From Zygnema cylindricum (lineage: Eukaryota; Streptophyta; Zygnematophyceae; Zygnematales; Zygnemataceae), in NCBI GenBank assembly GCA_037447655.1, contig JBBHKE010002481.1:26001-90000 (forward strand): DNA of 64,000 nt. The letters run 5' to 3'. Positions 24,379 through 36,796 of the stretch are shown piece by piece; position 1 is the first letter of the stretch; the number at the start of each line of letters is the position of its first letter. Both the position numbers and the translations under genes were made by a program. The notes below the pieces were generated by a model. The model saw nothing but the letters and a program-made list of their open reading frames with translations. It had not been told where the DNA came from and made no database searches.

Positions 24379-25932
24379 GGCTAGGAGAAAGGAGGGAAAG
24401 GAGAAGAAAAGAGAGGGAGAGGGCAGAGACGAACGGGAAACCAGAAAGCGAAGAAATCTTGCAGGGAACAGGGGAAAATACGGAGAGTTAAAATACTAAC
24501 AGGGAACAAAAATAAGAAGGGCAAGAAAATAAGTGTCCACGGAAAAAGAAAGGAAGAAAGTTTCTGCACAAAATTAAAGGAATTGTAAATTCAGAAAAAA
24601 AAAAAAGGAAAGAGATCCGCATTGGTGCAATAAAATTAAAAAATAAAGTATTAGTAGTGAAGAGAGAAGAGACAACTACAGAACTGTAGCTAGCGGAGAC
24701 CGCCTGAAATGGATTGAAAAAAGAGGAGAAGAAAATACAGGCTGAAAGTCAAAAGTCATAGACCAGTGATTCAGCAAACGGGCGGTGAAAAGTACAGAAG
24801 TACAGAACCTCCGATGGCAATTTGGCGGTGAGTCAACCACACTTATGAAGATCATCAATCGAATTGGTTCAGAAAAACAAAGAAGCGCAAAGAAGTACAG
24901 TGAAAAACAGAAAGTATTGTAGACTAAAAACACGCCTGAACAAACATCCAATCATAGGCTCACCTGCACATTTTTCTCGGTTGCCAGTGTACTCCCGTAC
25001 ACCGCGAATCGTTATTAGAGTATATAACTCTAATTTTGGGTTCCTGAAATTTTGGTTTTTTTTTTTAAATAGTATACATGATTTTAATTTTTCCTTTACG
25101 TTAATTAAGGTACAGTACAAAATAGCGTAAAGAACGAAAGTACAATAAGATCTAGATAGTATGGTGTACGGATGATGTCAGACCGTACATAAATGTATCT
25201 TTTCATGTAAAACTTTACAAAAAATGAATTAAATCAGACGCGCACGCATGGGAACGTGCGCTCAAAAGATGGGATTCAATCTGGTCGCATAACTGCCGTA
25301 AATTAGTCTGACATGTACAGATATTTAAATTTCGCGACGGCGTACGATTTCTAATAATTTGTACGACTACATATATTAATTTATACGATTGTACGGTGAT
25401 TATTCCTTTTTTTGCAACTCCCAAATTAGCATTAACGCCAAAATTAGAATGCACCTTTTTTTGAAAATTTTCAAATTCCTAATTGGCATTAATAACGATA
25501 TTTTTTTCTCAACACTAATTAAACTTTGACACTTATAACGATTTGCGGTCCTGTCGAATCCAAAAATGGTTCAATACTCAACGAAAGACTTTTCTCAAAC
25601 GTCACTTTCCCTTGGCGACAACGTTGACGTTAATAGGTACATTAAAGTACGGAATCGTTGACAGAAATGTTACGATGTAACAGCAAATCTTCGAGACTTC
25701 AACGTGAATCGCTATTAGTGCTGACAACACATAATCGGCGCCTGTAAATTACGACTCTTGAACCTAAAATATAATTAATAATAATATTTCATTCCTTGGG
25801 CATTATAGGTAAGGATTCATTAAATACCTGTTCTTAAATGTTGAAAAAAAAATCTATGTGAAAAAAAGCAACCGGAGAGTACAGAGAATTTCTGAATTTG
25901 TATGAAATGTGGTTGTCTTGTACCGTTTTTTG

Positions 25933-26377
25933 TAGTGTTGGGTATCGAGGACCACTTGCCGATATTCGATATGTACCGAATTTTAGGTACCCGATAATCG
26001 ATATATCGCTTCGATATATCGATTATCGAAATATCGCGATATATTGGCGATATATCGCCGATATATCGCCGATATATCGTATCGACGATATATCGAAAAT
26101 GAAAATTTTAAATTTTTTTTCAAACCCCCCCCCCCCCCCCCGAGCGCTCAGTGGGGGGGGGAGGGGGGATTTCCGTACGATTTTCCGTACGTTTTTTCGT
26201 ACAGTTTTTCGTACAGTTTTCCGTACTCTCACTGTAGGGACAAGCAATTTTTGCGATATATATCGCGATAATTTATGTTGGTCCCGGTACGATATATCGA
26301 GGAATCTGTTCGATCGATATTCGATATATCGAATATCGAAATTATCGCGATATGAAACTACCCGATACCCAACACTA
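25933..26377. mobile_element. hAT-type MITE, family C copy 1
   Basis: The 445-bp element starts TAGTGTTGGGTATCG and ends with the exact complement. It is flanked by perfect 8-bp duplications, GTTTTTTG on both sides. The interior is dominated by ATATCG/CGATAT repeats and contains a poly-C/poly-G core. No coding capacity. The 8-bp duplication indicates hAT. Confidence 0.92.
26125..26168. repeat. Poly-C / poly-G inverted core
   Basis: A run of about 17 C, then a short GAGCGCTC palindrome, then a G-rich run, in the centre of the family C element. It can form a hairpin, and the G run is quadruplex-prone. Confidence 0.85.
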
Positions 26378-26502
26378 GTTTTTTGACCTACCGATAACCG
26401 ATTTATTGGTCCATTATATCGGTAACATAATTATCGTGATGAATTACCGATATTATCCGATGCATTACTGATAAATGTTGGGACCGATAATTATAGCCAG
26501 TA

Positions 26503-26720
26503 CACCGTGAATCGCAATTAGCGTCAATGTTTTTTTCGCCACTTAAAACCTATTTTCTCCGTACACACTTGTTGAATTTTCAATTTGAGACCGCCAATCG
26601 GAAGCTGAGAATGTGAACTTTCAATCGCAACCGTCAGATATACAATCCGACAAGTGTGTACGGGGAAAAGATGTTTTAAGTGGCGAAAAAAAACATTGAC
26701 GCTAATAGCGATTCACGGTA
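26503..26720. mobile_element. Family A MITE (palindromic type), TA target
   Basis: A 218-bp element flanked by TA on both sides. Ends read CACCGTGAATCGCAATTAG, with near-complement at the right. The inverted repeat runs inward through CGCCACTTAAAAC and CCGTACACACTTGT, so the element is nearly one long hairpin with arms of about 100 bp. Flanking TA suggests Tc1/mariner (Stowaway-like) mobility. Confidence 0.88.
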
Positions 26721-26917
26721 TACTGTACGATTAAGAGTTTAAGACTGTACGCCTCACTGGTTTGTCCGAAAATACGGAACGCATTATCATACGTGGCATG
26801 CCATGAATATAAGTATATAACACAATAAAGTATAAAGTACTATTATAGTATACTATATTTCTTACAGTTATCGGCGACAAAAAAAAAAATGTTGGTTACG
26901 GAGCGATATACCGAGAC

Positions 26918-27880
26918 CAGAGGTCGCATAAGTCAAAATTTTATATAACCGAGACCGACCGTTTTTTTTTTTCAAAATCCGGGTTATGTCACGCTCCTAA
27001 ATGTTAACCGTTAAACGAAACGCGTTTACGAAAATAAACGTTAACCCAAACTCGATTACTCGCGACTAACCGTTCCCGCCCGTGCCCGAATTAGTACAGA
27101 ACTACACCGTGAATCGCTATTAGCGTAATGAAATAGATAGCGTAATGAAACAATTAGCGTTATTTACGCTAATTGGGAATGTCGTTTTTTTTGGAAATAT
27201 ATTTTATTCTAATTTTTCGTACACTCTAATTTGCAAACTGCTTTGTAAAAAATTTCGGTGCATAATATCTCCACACTACAATATGTGCATGTACGAAATT
27301 GTTCAAATCGTACGCCGTCGCATTTTTTTTTCATCCGCGAATGCCGGAAAAAATTTACGCAATTACATGTTAGCGCGACTACGGGACAGCGTGAATATCT
27401 TTTCTGTACTTTTATACTAAAAAAAAGTACTAAATTGTACGGCTCTGACAAACCGTACACCACACTATTTACGATGGCTCTATATTAGAGTCATGAATCC
27501 TATTTTATGGAACACCTCAAATAACGTGTAGGAACATTTAGAATGTCTAATTCTATTTGAGAATTTGCCCAAAAAAACAAGGTACCTCAATCAGCGACCA
27601 ACACGCTAATAGCGATTCTCGGTGTAGTGGTACATCTCCCGTATACCTTCCACGATAACAAAAGTACAAAGTACAATAATGTTGGATTGCATGGACAGTA
27701 CAAAATTTTCATTTTTTTAGGTTTTTTGCTTGCCCGACCGTAACCATTTTTTTTTTCCTGTGAATCAACCGCCCGAATCCACCCGGCCCCCCAAATTTGG
27801 CAACCGAATCCGTTCCGGATCCGACACGGGCGGTCGGTTAACGGTCGGTCATGGTTTCGGTTGACCGTTTGCGACCTCTG
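26918..27880. mobile_element. hAT-type MITE, family B copy 2 (host of a nested insertion)
   Basis: Ends CAGAGGTCGCA and TGCGACCTCTG, flanked by ACCGAGAC and ACCGGGAC (7 of 8 match). It is longer than copy 1 because a family A element (27105-27624) has inserted inside it. Confidence 0.88.
27105..27624. mobile_element. Family A element nested in family B copy 2
   Basis: CACCGTGAATCGCTATTAG at the left and its near-complement at the right, with TA on both sides. It interrupts the family B element, so it is the younger of the two insertions. Confidence 0.85.
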
Positions 27881-27968
27881 ACCGGGACTCCTCACCATTC
27901 GATAATCGATAATTGTCGGTATCGGTTTTATCAAGATAAGTTCTGATCTGATACACAACACTACATTA

Positions 27969-28165
27969 CACCGCCAATCGCTATTAGAGTCAGGATTAAA
28001 TAGCGTCAAAAAACAATTAGCGTTATTGATTCTAATTTAGTACCTGAGACGTGGCAAATTATGGTCCACGTACTTAAATAGCGTTATTAATTGTATTTCA
28101 GGTTTTTTTTTTTTGAAAAAAGGGCACTGAATTGGCGTTATATACTCTAATAGCGATTGGCGGTG
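27969..28165. mobile_element. Family A variant (CACCGCC ends), TA target
   Basis: A 197-bp element with CACCGCCAATCGCTATTAG at the left and the complement at the right, flanked by TA. It lies some 20 bp from the next family A copy. Confidence 0.85.
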
Positions 28166-28187
28166 TACTGTACTCTACAGTACAGTA

Positions 28188-28703
28188 CACCGTGAATCGT
28201 TATTAGCGTTTATAAATTATTAGTGTTATTAATTTTAATTTAGGTATTGCAAAAAATTTTTAAAAAAGTTTAATTGTAATTGATACACCGGATCTGCCGT
28301 CATTATATAAACAGTCAAATAGGTAAAAGTACAAAATCTGACAATCCGTACAGCGTTGCGTCCTTTTACTATAATTAATTCATAATTATAATTTGGGTTT
28401 GCGAACGCGTTTGTCGCAAACTCGACTCCACGTTTATTCTACGCGCAGTTCTGTATGCAACCGACATAAGTTAATTACTATCTCCGTACGATTTCCGGTA
28501 ACGAAGTGCAGTGTTGTACGAGCAAATACCTTCCGTACACCACACTATTCATGAAATAAGTACGGTGTGACGTTAACGCTAATTTACAAGAACCGTAATT
28601 AACGTCAAGGAAAAAATAGATTTATTAATTGTATTTCAGGTATCAATGTCAAAATTTAGGGGTGTCGATATAGAGTACATAAGGCTAATAACAATTCACG
28701 GTG
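28188..28703. mobile_element. Family A element, possibly composite
   Basis: CACCGTGAATCGTTATTAG at the left and the near-complement ending CACGGTG at the right, flanked by TA. The 516-bp length is above the usual 200 bp, and an internal partial end near 28560 hints at two overlapping insertions. Confidence 0.6.
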
Positions 28704-30441
28704 TACTGTAGTTTTTACACATTCTTCGTAAGGTAGACGGTTTTCTCATTGCAAATTTCATTTTGAAAGAAAACGACAAAAAATACCTTTACTTTAACAC
28801 ATGGACACACACCCTTAAGCGGCATGGCCCGCAACCACACTAGCCCCCACCTTTCAGCGTTGCTAAACATAGAAGCTTGTATATATCGGAAATTGAAGTG
28901 TCGACGTCGTCCATAAAAAAAGAGTAGGAGGTCAAATTTATTTTGCGTTTTGGGGCCATGTCACAATTCCATGGAGTTGTTAGTCCTTCGCCTGAAGCAC
29001 ATAGAGTCGTGTGTGTAATGGCACTCTATCATTCGTAAAGAAGCTGTGTGATGGAACACCTCGTCAACTTCTTAGTTACCATTACTACATACGACAGCAT
29101 AACAGGAAGCTGCTTGTTTCGATGGATCTTCGCCCTAAGGGGTCGTTGCTTGTTTTTTTTTCTTGGGTCAGAGATTCTTTTTGTGATTTAGCACCTCTAA
29201 TGAACGTTTTATCGCGATGTGCTACATGGCTACACATGATCGAAGTGGTTCGACAACAGCCGCGACTATCTTCTCTTAGACATAAAAAAACTGCCACGTG
29301 TTTTCAATGAATCATATATCATATATCATCTATCATATATACATTGCCTTCAAAAACACTTCATTTTTCTTCCTTTGTTCTTCATTTTTCTTCCCAAAGG
29401 AAGACCAAAATGTATGTCCATTTCAATCTTCTTCCAAAATGCCCATGATATTCCTCCCAAGTAAAATGCATGTCAATGATCTTATTCCCAAGTAAAATGA
29501 ATGTCCATATCGTATTTTGTTTCGGTGTGATTTTCTTTCCTGCTAGCCAACAGCAAGATGCCCGCTGAGGAAATCCACAGACGAACCCATGATTTTATTT
29601 CGCGCTTTAGTCATAAAGTCTTGTTGTTAAATAAATGAAATTTCTTGATTGGACGTAAGTGGCTTTGCATAGAAATGGCACATGCCAATTAGAAGGTCGA
29701 GAACAAACCAATCTACTGTTACAAACCATATGTATCCTCGTGTGTGAAACTTATCTATTTATCCAACACAACGAAAAAACGTGATCCTGAGAAAGACACA
29801 GTAACGTAAAAGGGAAAAAACCAACCACTGTACAACTGCAAACATCTTAATCAGCAAGTCACTTTTACAACATAGCTCAGTTGCTTATACATGCGATATT
29901 GATGCAATAGGTGCAAGCAATCATCATTGCACCACCTATTTGCAAAAAACTGACACGGAATTGCAAACAGCTCAGTCAACAAGACACTTTTGCAACGTAC
30001 TGAACTTCATTTTATTACAGGTGATATTGAGGCAATTAACTACATAAATCCTTATCTCTCCTGTTATCTGCAGAATCTAAACAAACAGGCGGCCCTGCTG
30101 CTCTCTCTGGCCATGAAACCTTAAGCCCTATGCACTAAGCACATTATTACTAAGGAAGAAAAAATTTAGAGTAATACTACCAGTTACTAAAAACAACATA
30201 GACATCAAGACTAACATAACAATCTAACATGCTGTACACTTCTAATACGGAAAATAAGTTTCCTTGAGACGATCTTCACCTACAACCATCCCTGTCGACA
30301 GCCTTCTGAAATAACCTTAACCATTGTGACACCCCCGTCAATACCAGGTCACGTGTTTGTTTTTGCAAAACAATTAATTAAATTTGTCTTTCCTAAGTAC
30401 TAATTGTCTATCAAGCAAGAAAACCATCCACGTTGTTCCAA

Positions 30442-33400
30442 CTACTTTCCTCCTAATCCAAAACGAACTCTTAGTCTTTCTTCTTCTTCATCCGCTAAAT
30501 CAGGTTCCATTTTCAGCAATTCCGCCCTGTCATACTCCTCTCTCTCCACTGCTGCCTCCATTTCTTGATTTGCAAGAACAGCTACTAATCGCAACCATTC
30601 ACATCGAGCTTCGGCAAATAAACCATCATTTCCCACTAGTGCCTCTTTTGCTTCAATAGCCATGGTTTCTTTCTCAGTTTTGTCTCGTTCCACTGACGCT
30701 AGCTGTAGGTTGAGGAGTACAATTTCTTCTTCTGCTGCCGCAATTCCATCTGTCATAAGTTTTGCATCCGCCTGAAGCAGAGAAGCTTCTTTGAAATCTT
30801 TTAAAGTTGCTGCCACTTTTTTCTCGTTCTGTAATTCTATCAGCCTCCTTTCAAAATTTGCCATTCGTTTCTCGCACATGGCTCTGTCCTGTTGAAGCCT
30901 TGTTCGAGTAATATCCAGTACCTGTGATTGCCAGAAATTCCATCTTGGTCAAAGTCAATTGACAAACCAGGCAACACATAGTTATTTTGTGAACCCTCTG
31001 ACATGACAACAGCAGTGATAGGCAAAGGACTCCTTTTTTTAAACAAGATTAGCCTGATTGAGAAGGATGAACTCTCAAGTTTAAAAGGACAAACGTCAAG
31101 GATTAAGAGCTACGAGCGTCCATCCTGTTTTAATCTGATTAGAATGAAATTAGACATTACCTTCAAAGAATTCTCAAAATTTGTAACATTGCGTTGTAAA
31201 GTTTTCCGTTCCTTCCAGATGGCTCTTTCTTGTGTTGCGAGCTTTCCCAACTTCTCCCTTTTTGCTACTTCTGCAGCAGCCAGTACTCTATCTTCCTCTA
31301 CTTCTTTCACAAGGCCCATCCTCACCTCCTCTCCAACTTTTAGTACTTCAGCACACAACTTCATGCTCCTTTCTGCCGCCACCTTCAGCTCTTCCACCTC
31401 ACAGATCTCATTCCTTAGCCTCTCTGCTGCATTGTCAGTTTCTGCCTTCACTTCAGCAGCTCTCGCTATCTCCATCTCCAGCCCTGACGTCAATTCATCA
31501 AAGCTAGCAGCCAGAGGTTCAATCGCTTGATTAGCGGCTAGAACTTTCTTGTCCTGCTCTATTATCTCTGAGAGCTTAACATCCAAGAGTTGTTGTAACT
31601 CCTTCAATTCCTCCATTAACGTTTCCTTCTTATTTATAAGTAGTCGCTTATCCTCTTTTAATGAAGTTTTTGTATCTTCCAGTCTTACATCTAATTCTGC
31701 TATTGCCGTCGCCAATGTTTGCTGCTCCATCAAGACTTGCCGTCTCTTCACTTCTAAGGTTTCTGTCATTGTAGCCAAAATATCCTGATCTGTGCTGGCA
31801 TCAACTGAAGATACTTCTGCGACCATATCTGCTTCCTCCTCCGCTTCCTGCAAAATCAAGCCATGAGTTTATGACTACTATTTCCAGGCAAAAGTGGCCA
31901 ATATGTGCATGACTATCCGTGCATAAAACATGACACTGCACCATTGCGCACCAACAAATATGAATGTCCTGGGTTGAATAAACTAGACAAGGAATCTCTC
32001 AAAGGTCAAAGAACCATACCAACAAAAATATAAAACAGCAAATTTACCCTTCCACGCTTCCTGGCCCAATAAGACCCACTAACACCTATGCTCATAACAA
32101 CAATTAGATTGATTGCAAGAAAGATAAACACCAGAAACTCGAAAAACATAAACGCAACAAGGGATTCAGGACGGCCTGGAACAGCACCTGACGCAAAACA
32201 GTCAGAAGTTGCATTGCCTCCAAGTCCACACCAGCCTCTGCGTCAATTTCCTGGACCCTAATATGGATGGCATCATACTCCTCTTCTGCCTGCTGAACCT
32301 CATCTTCTGCAGCCCTTGCCTCTTTCTCCGCAATTTCTATCAGCTGGTTTAGCCTACTTCTATCTGCTTCACACGCTCCAGTGAATTGACTCTCCAAGAG
32401 CATCTTATTTACTACAGCATTTAGCATTTTTTTAGTCACTTTTTGTCTCTTTACAGTGGCAGCCTGAACTTCTCCGGAAACGGAAAATTCAAAAGCCTGA
32501 AGGGAAAGTGAAAGAGCATCTAGATTGCTTTGGATATTTGAAAGCCTAGACTCAAATTCCGAAGGGGACTTCCCTATCGAGCTGGATGATCTAATCCTAT
32601 CCTTCAAGCCAATTGGTTGAGCCGACCCAAGAATGTGTTTAGCATCCATGTCTTTGGATAAGTCCTCCAGCTCTTCAAAAGCAACAAGTAAATCATCTAC
32701 ACGAGTCCGAAGTTCCCATTGTCTTTCCGTGCAACAAAGAACAAGGCCTATGGTCTTTTCCAGAGCATCTCTGGGCATTGCACCACTCCTCGGATCCAAA
32801 AGTTTACAGAAATATGAAACAAGCTCATGAAACTTCTCTGGATCCCAACGGCTTTTTAAGGCCGATTCTTCTTCAAGTCTAACAGGAATTTCCTCATCAC
32901 TATCTGAATCATCCAGTGTTGTCGGCAATTCTATACGGGAGCCCTGCTTTTGATATGGTCCTAAGAGACGATGGACATCATGAATGCGAGACATCCCTGT
33001 TAGCAGTTGCATGATGATAAGCCCTAAAGCATACGTGTCCGAATGTGTGCTGACGTATCCAGTATCGGTAATGTGTGGGTCCATGTATCCGGCGGTTCCT
33101 TGCATCACAGACATTGTCGTCTGTTTCCCATGATAAAGTTTTGCCAAACCCATATCACAAATCCTACTTCGTTTATGTTCATCAAGAAGTACATTCGGCA
33201 ACTTTAAGTCACGGTGAATAATGTTTCGACTGTGCATATAGGAGACAGCTGATGACATTTCCCTACAAATTCGAACTTTGTCCTCCCACGAGAGAAAATC
33301 ATGCTTCCCTTCAAGCCAGCAATCAAGGCTGCCGCCAGCAATGTATTCACTCACTAAACATGGAGTTTTAGGGTCAAAACCAATCAAAGACAAGACATGA

Positions 33401-34855
33401 GGGTGCCTTAAAGTGTGAAGATGCTGAACTTCGGCATTGAAAGCGCCATTCCTAGAGTTAGAATGAAGCTTTTTAACAGCTACGTCTACCCCCTTAAGAC
33501 GCCCTTTATAGGCAATGCCAAAACCACCCTTCCCTATAATATTCGAGGGAGAAAAATTGGATGTTGCAGCTGCTATTTGTTCCGGAGTAATGAGGTAAAT
33601 ATTATCAAGAACATTGCGTGCCGCGAGCTGCACAAGAAACGGCAATTTATCAAACATCCATACAACAAAGGTGAACACACATCTGCAAATCAGGATTACA
33701 GGAAGGCATCAAACAGTGAAGTACCCTGTGAGCCTACTACCTCTCTAGCATAAAGTTAGTTTCCAACACCAAAGTACAAAATCAAGGCAACAAGAGGAAG
33801 TTCAATGGTCATGCCATCAAAAAAGAGGCTTGACCTAAAACCATTGTTTCCCTTTCACAACCTGACGAAAATGATACCTCATCAGGCGGACGTCCCTCAC
33901 GTTTGGAAGAAGAATTTGCTTGATCTCTTGAGTTTTTCTCTGCCACGGCCACCATCTTGTTAAGGTTGCCTAGGTCTGCCACCAGCCTCTTCCACGTCAA
34001 TTTTTGTTTGTTTGCATTTAAACATGCCATAGTCACTCTAACAAATTCCTTCATAACATCTTCAGGCCAAATGCCTGCCCGAGGGTCTATTTCCTCTGCT
34101 AAAGTTGCTGCAAAACTTTTGCTCGTTTGAAGAGTAGAAGCAAGATTCTGAATTTCAGTATTAGATAAAGTTGTCATAAGTTCAAGAAACAGCAACCCAA
34201 CACGACACACTAATATTTGTTTGTCTAATGGGTCCATTCCAATGGAGTATATAAGTGTACTCTTGATATTTTTATCCAAAGATATTGCAACAGAATCGAT
34301 TCCGCCCACTGCAACACCTTCACATATTAAATATTTGATTGCTGATGCAATTTCAAATGCTAGTCGACAACAATCTTGCCATGTTATTCCTTCATCTAAT
34401 TTCTCTCGTAAATTTTTTTCTTGCAGTGTTTCCACTACAATGCAGCCAATATCCGGACACCAAGCAATAACTTTTGGTGTGTGATCATGGCTGACAGACT
34501 GCATTTTCTTTAATCTTGACTCGACTTCTTCTCGACTCATCAGAAGTTGATGCACGGCCACTGACTTTCCTGACATCTCTCCTCTGAAAACGGCCCAGCA
34601 ATCTCCTTTAGTCATAATTCTAGTCTTTGAAAAGTTATCACTAATGCTTTCTACTTCTTGTACCGTTAAGGTCCTGAGCTCTGTGAGTGACTCGGGTTCT
34701 GGTTGTAATGGCGGTTGGTTAAAAGATTCTTTACTGTTCATCGACCAGGCACTTGAGGATGATCTCATATTTGGAGATTTCTTTTCCGTATGTCCAAAAC
34801 TGCCTATTTCACCTGTAGCTATTTGAGATTTTTTTAGCCAGCGAAAGGATGCCAT
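30442..34855 (-). CDS. Tandem pseudokinase-kinase protein with coiled-coil/UVR-like tail (paralogue 2)
   Basis: Four exons on the minus strand: 33878-34855, 32188-33627, 31161-31847, 30442-30921. Phase-0 introns match those of the paralogue at 19559-24378; 1194 residues. The exon 1 pseudokinase has VAVH at the catalytic lysine position and no HRD or DFG. The exon 2 kinase is complete: IGKGGFGIAY, VAVKK (K378), HRDLKLPN (D466), DMG in place of DFG (D484), GTAGYMDP, placing it in the RLK/Pelle group. The coiled-coil tail has UVR-like helices (KVAATLKDFKEASLLQ) and ends EYDRAELLKMEPDLADEEEE. Both paralogues start M-x-SFR and lie in the same orientation, as expected of a tandem duplication. Sequence divergence is considerable in the linker and tail while catalytic motifs are kept, so both are probably functional. 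Confidence 0.87.
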
Positions 34856-36124
34856 GTCTTAGATTTAGCGAAAGGACTGCTAAAAAATGGAGAAAGCTAG
34901 AGGGAAGCTAAGGAGAGAGAGCGCGAGAAGAGAAGGAGTGAGGGAGTGAGGGAGAAGTTTATGGATGTAAAAAAGGAGAGATTGCTTTAAGGCAAAAAGA
35001 AGAAGAGAAAGAGAAGAAAGAACTGCAAATTTCAGGCAAAAACAATCTAGCAAAGAGAGAAGAGGAGTTAGAGAGGGAGGGAGAGTCCGTGCTTGCAGCG
35101 ATCAAAGGAGAAAGTTGTGAATGACATAGAGAAGAAAACCACTTTGTAAAAGATATCTTCCTGGGCGCAAAGAAAGGTACAGTACAGTCATACAGGCCTG
35201 GTACTATACTTAAGTTGATAGCAAACAAGATTGCCTACTTTTTTACTATTTAGCTTCAGAAGATCTATCTCACGACCAGCTAAACGCGTCCGAGAAACGT
35301 CAATCGGCAAAATAAAATGACATGTACAGTGGTGAAGTTTGTTCGTACTTTTCCCCGCCTTTATTATAAAGCAGTGTGCCGGCTATGTAACAAAATTTAT
35401 TGTTCGGTTCCAAAATCCAGATTCTATTGTTTTGTTCAGAATTCCAGTCAGAGTTTATTTTAGAATACAATGTTAAAATAACAATCTCTCACCGTACCCA
35501 GCAAAAGGACAAAACCCCATATTTGCAGGAAAAAAAAAAAAAAAAGCAACAGGATTCTCCAGAAATGAGCGAGCGCGGCCGAATCTACCGCCTACGTTTT
35601 CGAAACTTCCCCGGTCATTACAAGTTTACAAGTATATGTAGCTTCACCGTACCGTAGTGTCAAACCGAAATAGTTTAAGGACATATTTCCGTTGAAATCG
35701 AAGACCTTTGGCTTCGGTATTTACAAAAGGACAAAAGGTTAAAGGATCCGGCAGTACGATTCGTCCCCGACAAGAAATCGGAGTTCACTTCCTCGGTTCC
35801 CCCGGCGTGGACGCTCAAGAGAGGCTGAAAAGCTTCCGCCAATGAAAATCGATCCGTGTAGGGATTCAGGACAAAATGTCGTTGTTGTCCTACGTACTGT
35901 ATTTGACCTTTACCACAACACCAAATTACGGGAAGCGGAGAAAAGTTCAGAATTCAAAAACAAACAAAAATAAAGGACGAGAATGTCAAAGACAACAAAG
36001 TCAGCTTTAAACATTAATCATTTCCCGTAGGTACACGTAAGCATGTATTCGTGACTGTTAAAAAAAGGAGAAATGATCAGCGCATGGGTCATTTTGGTTG
36101 GGCGCAAGAGCCTATGTCAGCCTG

Positions 36125-36484
36125 TGCAAAATGGTACAATTTAGGTACACATTAGTACAGATCTGGTACGCTGAGCTGTGTGATCTGACGGTCAATCCGT
36201 TGACGAGCTTTGACTTGCGAAAAATTGAAATCAGCCGGTTTGGTGAGAAAAGTAGGGCTTTCGCGCAGCATTTCTATTTACATGTGGTCGTCGCAGTTTT
36301 GTTACCGTAAAAGCTGGCCGGTCGTGTGGATTGCTGACTTTTTATGACGGTCGACGTTCACAAGCGCGGCAAAATTTTAACTGGTTCATTGCACTTTTTC
36401 GCAGGTCAAAGCTCTTCAACAGATTGACCATCAATTCACGACTCAAAACGGTACAGTACTGTACGGTACTGTACTGAACCAGAT
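36125..36484. mobile_element. Family F hairpin element
   Basis: About 360 bp with long imperfect inverted repeats. The left arm includes GGTCAATCCGTTGACGAGC and TTTGACTTGCGAAAA; the right arm on the opposite strand reads GGTCAATCTGTTGAAGAGC and TTTGACCTGCGAAAA. The outer parts are rich in GTACAGTAC-like sequence, so the exact borders are uncertain. Confidence 0.6.
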
Positions 36485-36623
36485 TTATAATAATATGTAC
36501 GTAAATTGTACTATCAAACTCATATCGGCACGTAAGAATCGGATTCACACATCGCGTCTGTATTTTCCATGTGTATTACTATCGGCACATTCCATTTAGA
36601 AAATTGGAAATTACTGCGTTGAT

Positions 36624-36796
36624 CAGAGGTCACAATCGGGTACTCGAATCCATACCTTATCCGTACCAGGCCGGCCGCGTCGCATCCGGAACGGATTCGG
36701 GTGCCGAAATTTGGAGGCCGGCCAGATTCGGCCGGGTGATTCAAAAACAAAAAAAAACGGGTACGGCCAGATTCGGGTACCGGGATTGTGACCTCT
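36624..36796. mobile_element. Short internally deleted family B relative
   Basis: A 173-bp unit starting CAGAGGTCACAATCGGG and ending with the complement CCCGATTGTGACCTCT. It shares the CGGAACGGATTCGG-type interior with the larger family B copies. No clear target duplication. Confidence 0.7.

Larger units (their letters stand above)
24379..30441. other. Transposon-rich spacer between the kinase paralogues
   Basis: The first 500-600 bases are probably the leader and promoter of the paralogue at 19559-24378. Beyond about 25.0 kb the DNA consists largely of MITEs (listed separately) and their fragments, with isolated family A ends at about 24994-25040 and 25690-25720. From 28.7 to 30.4 kb I see no element and no convincing gene. 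Confidence 0.6.
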
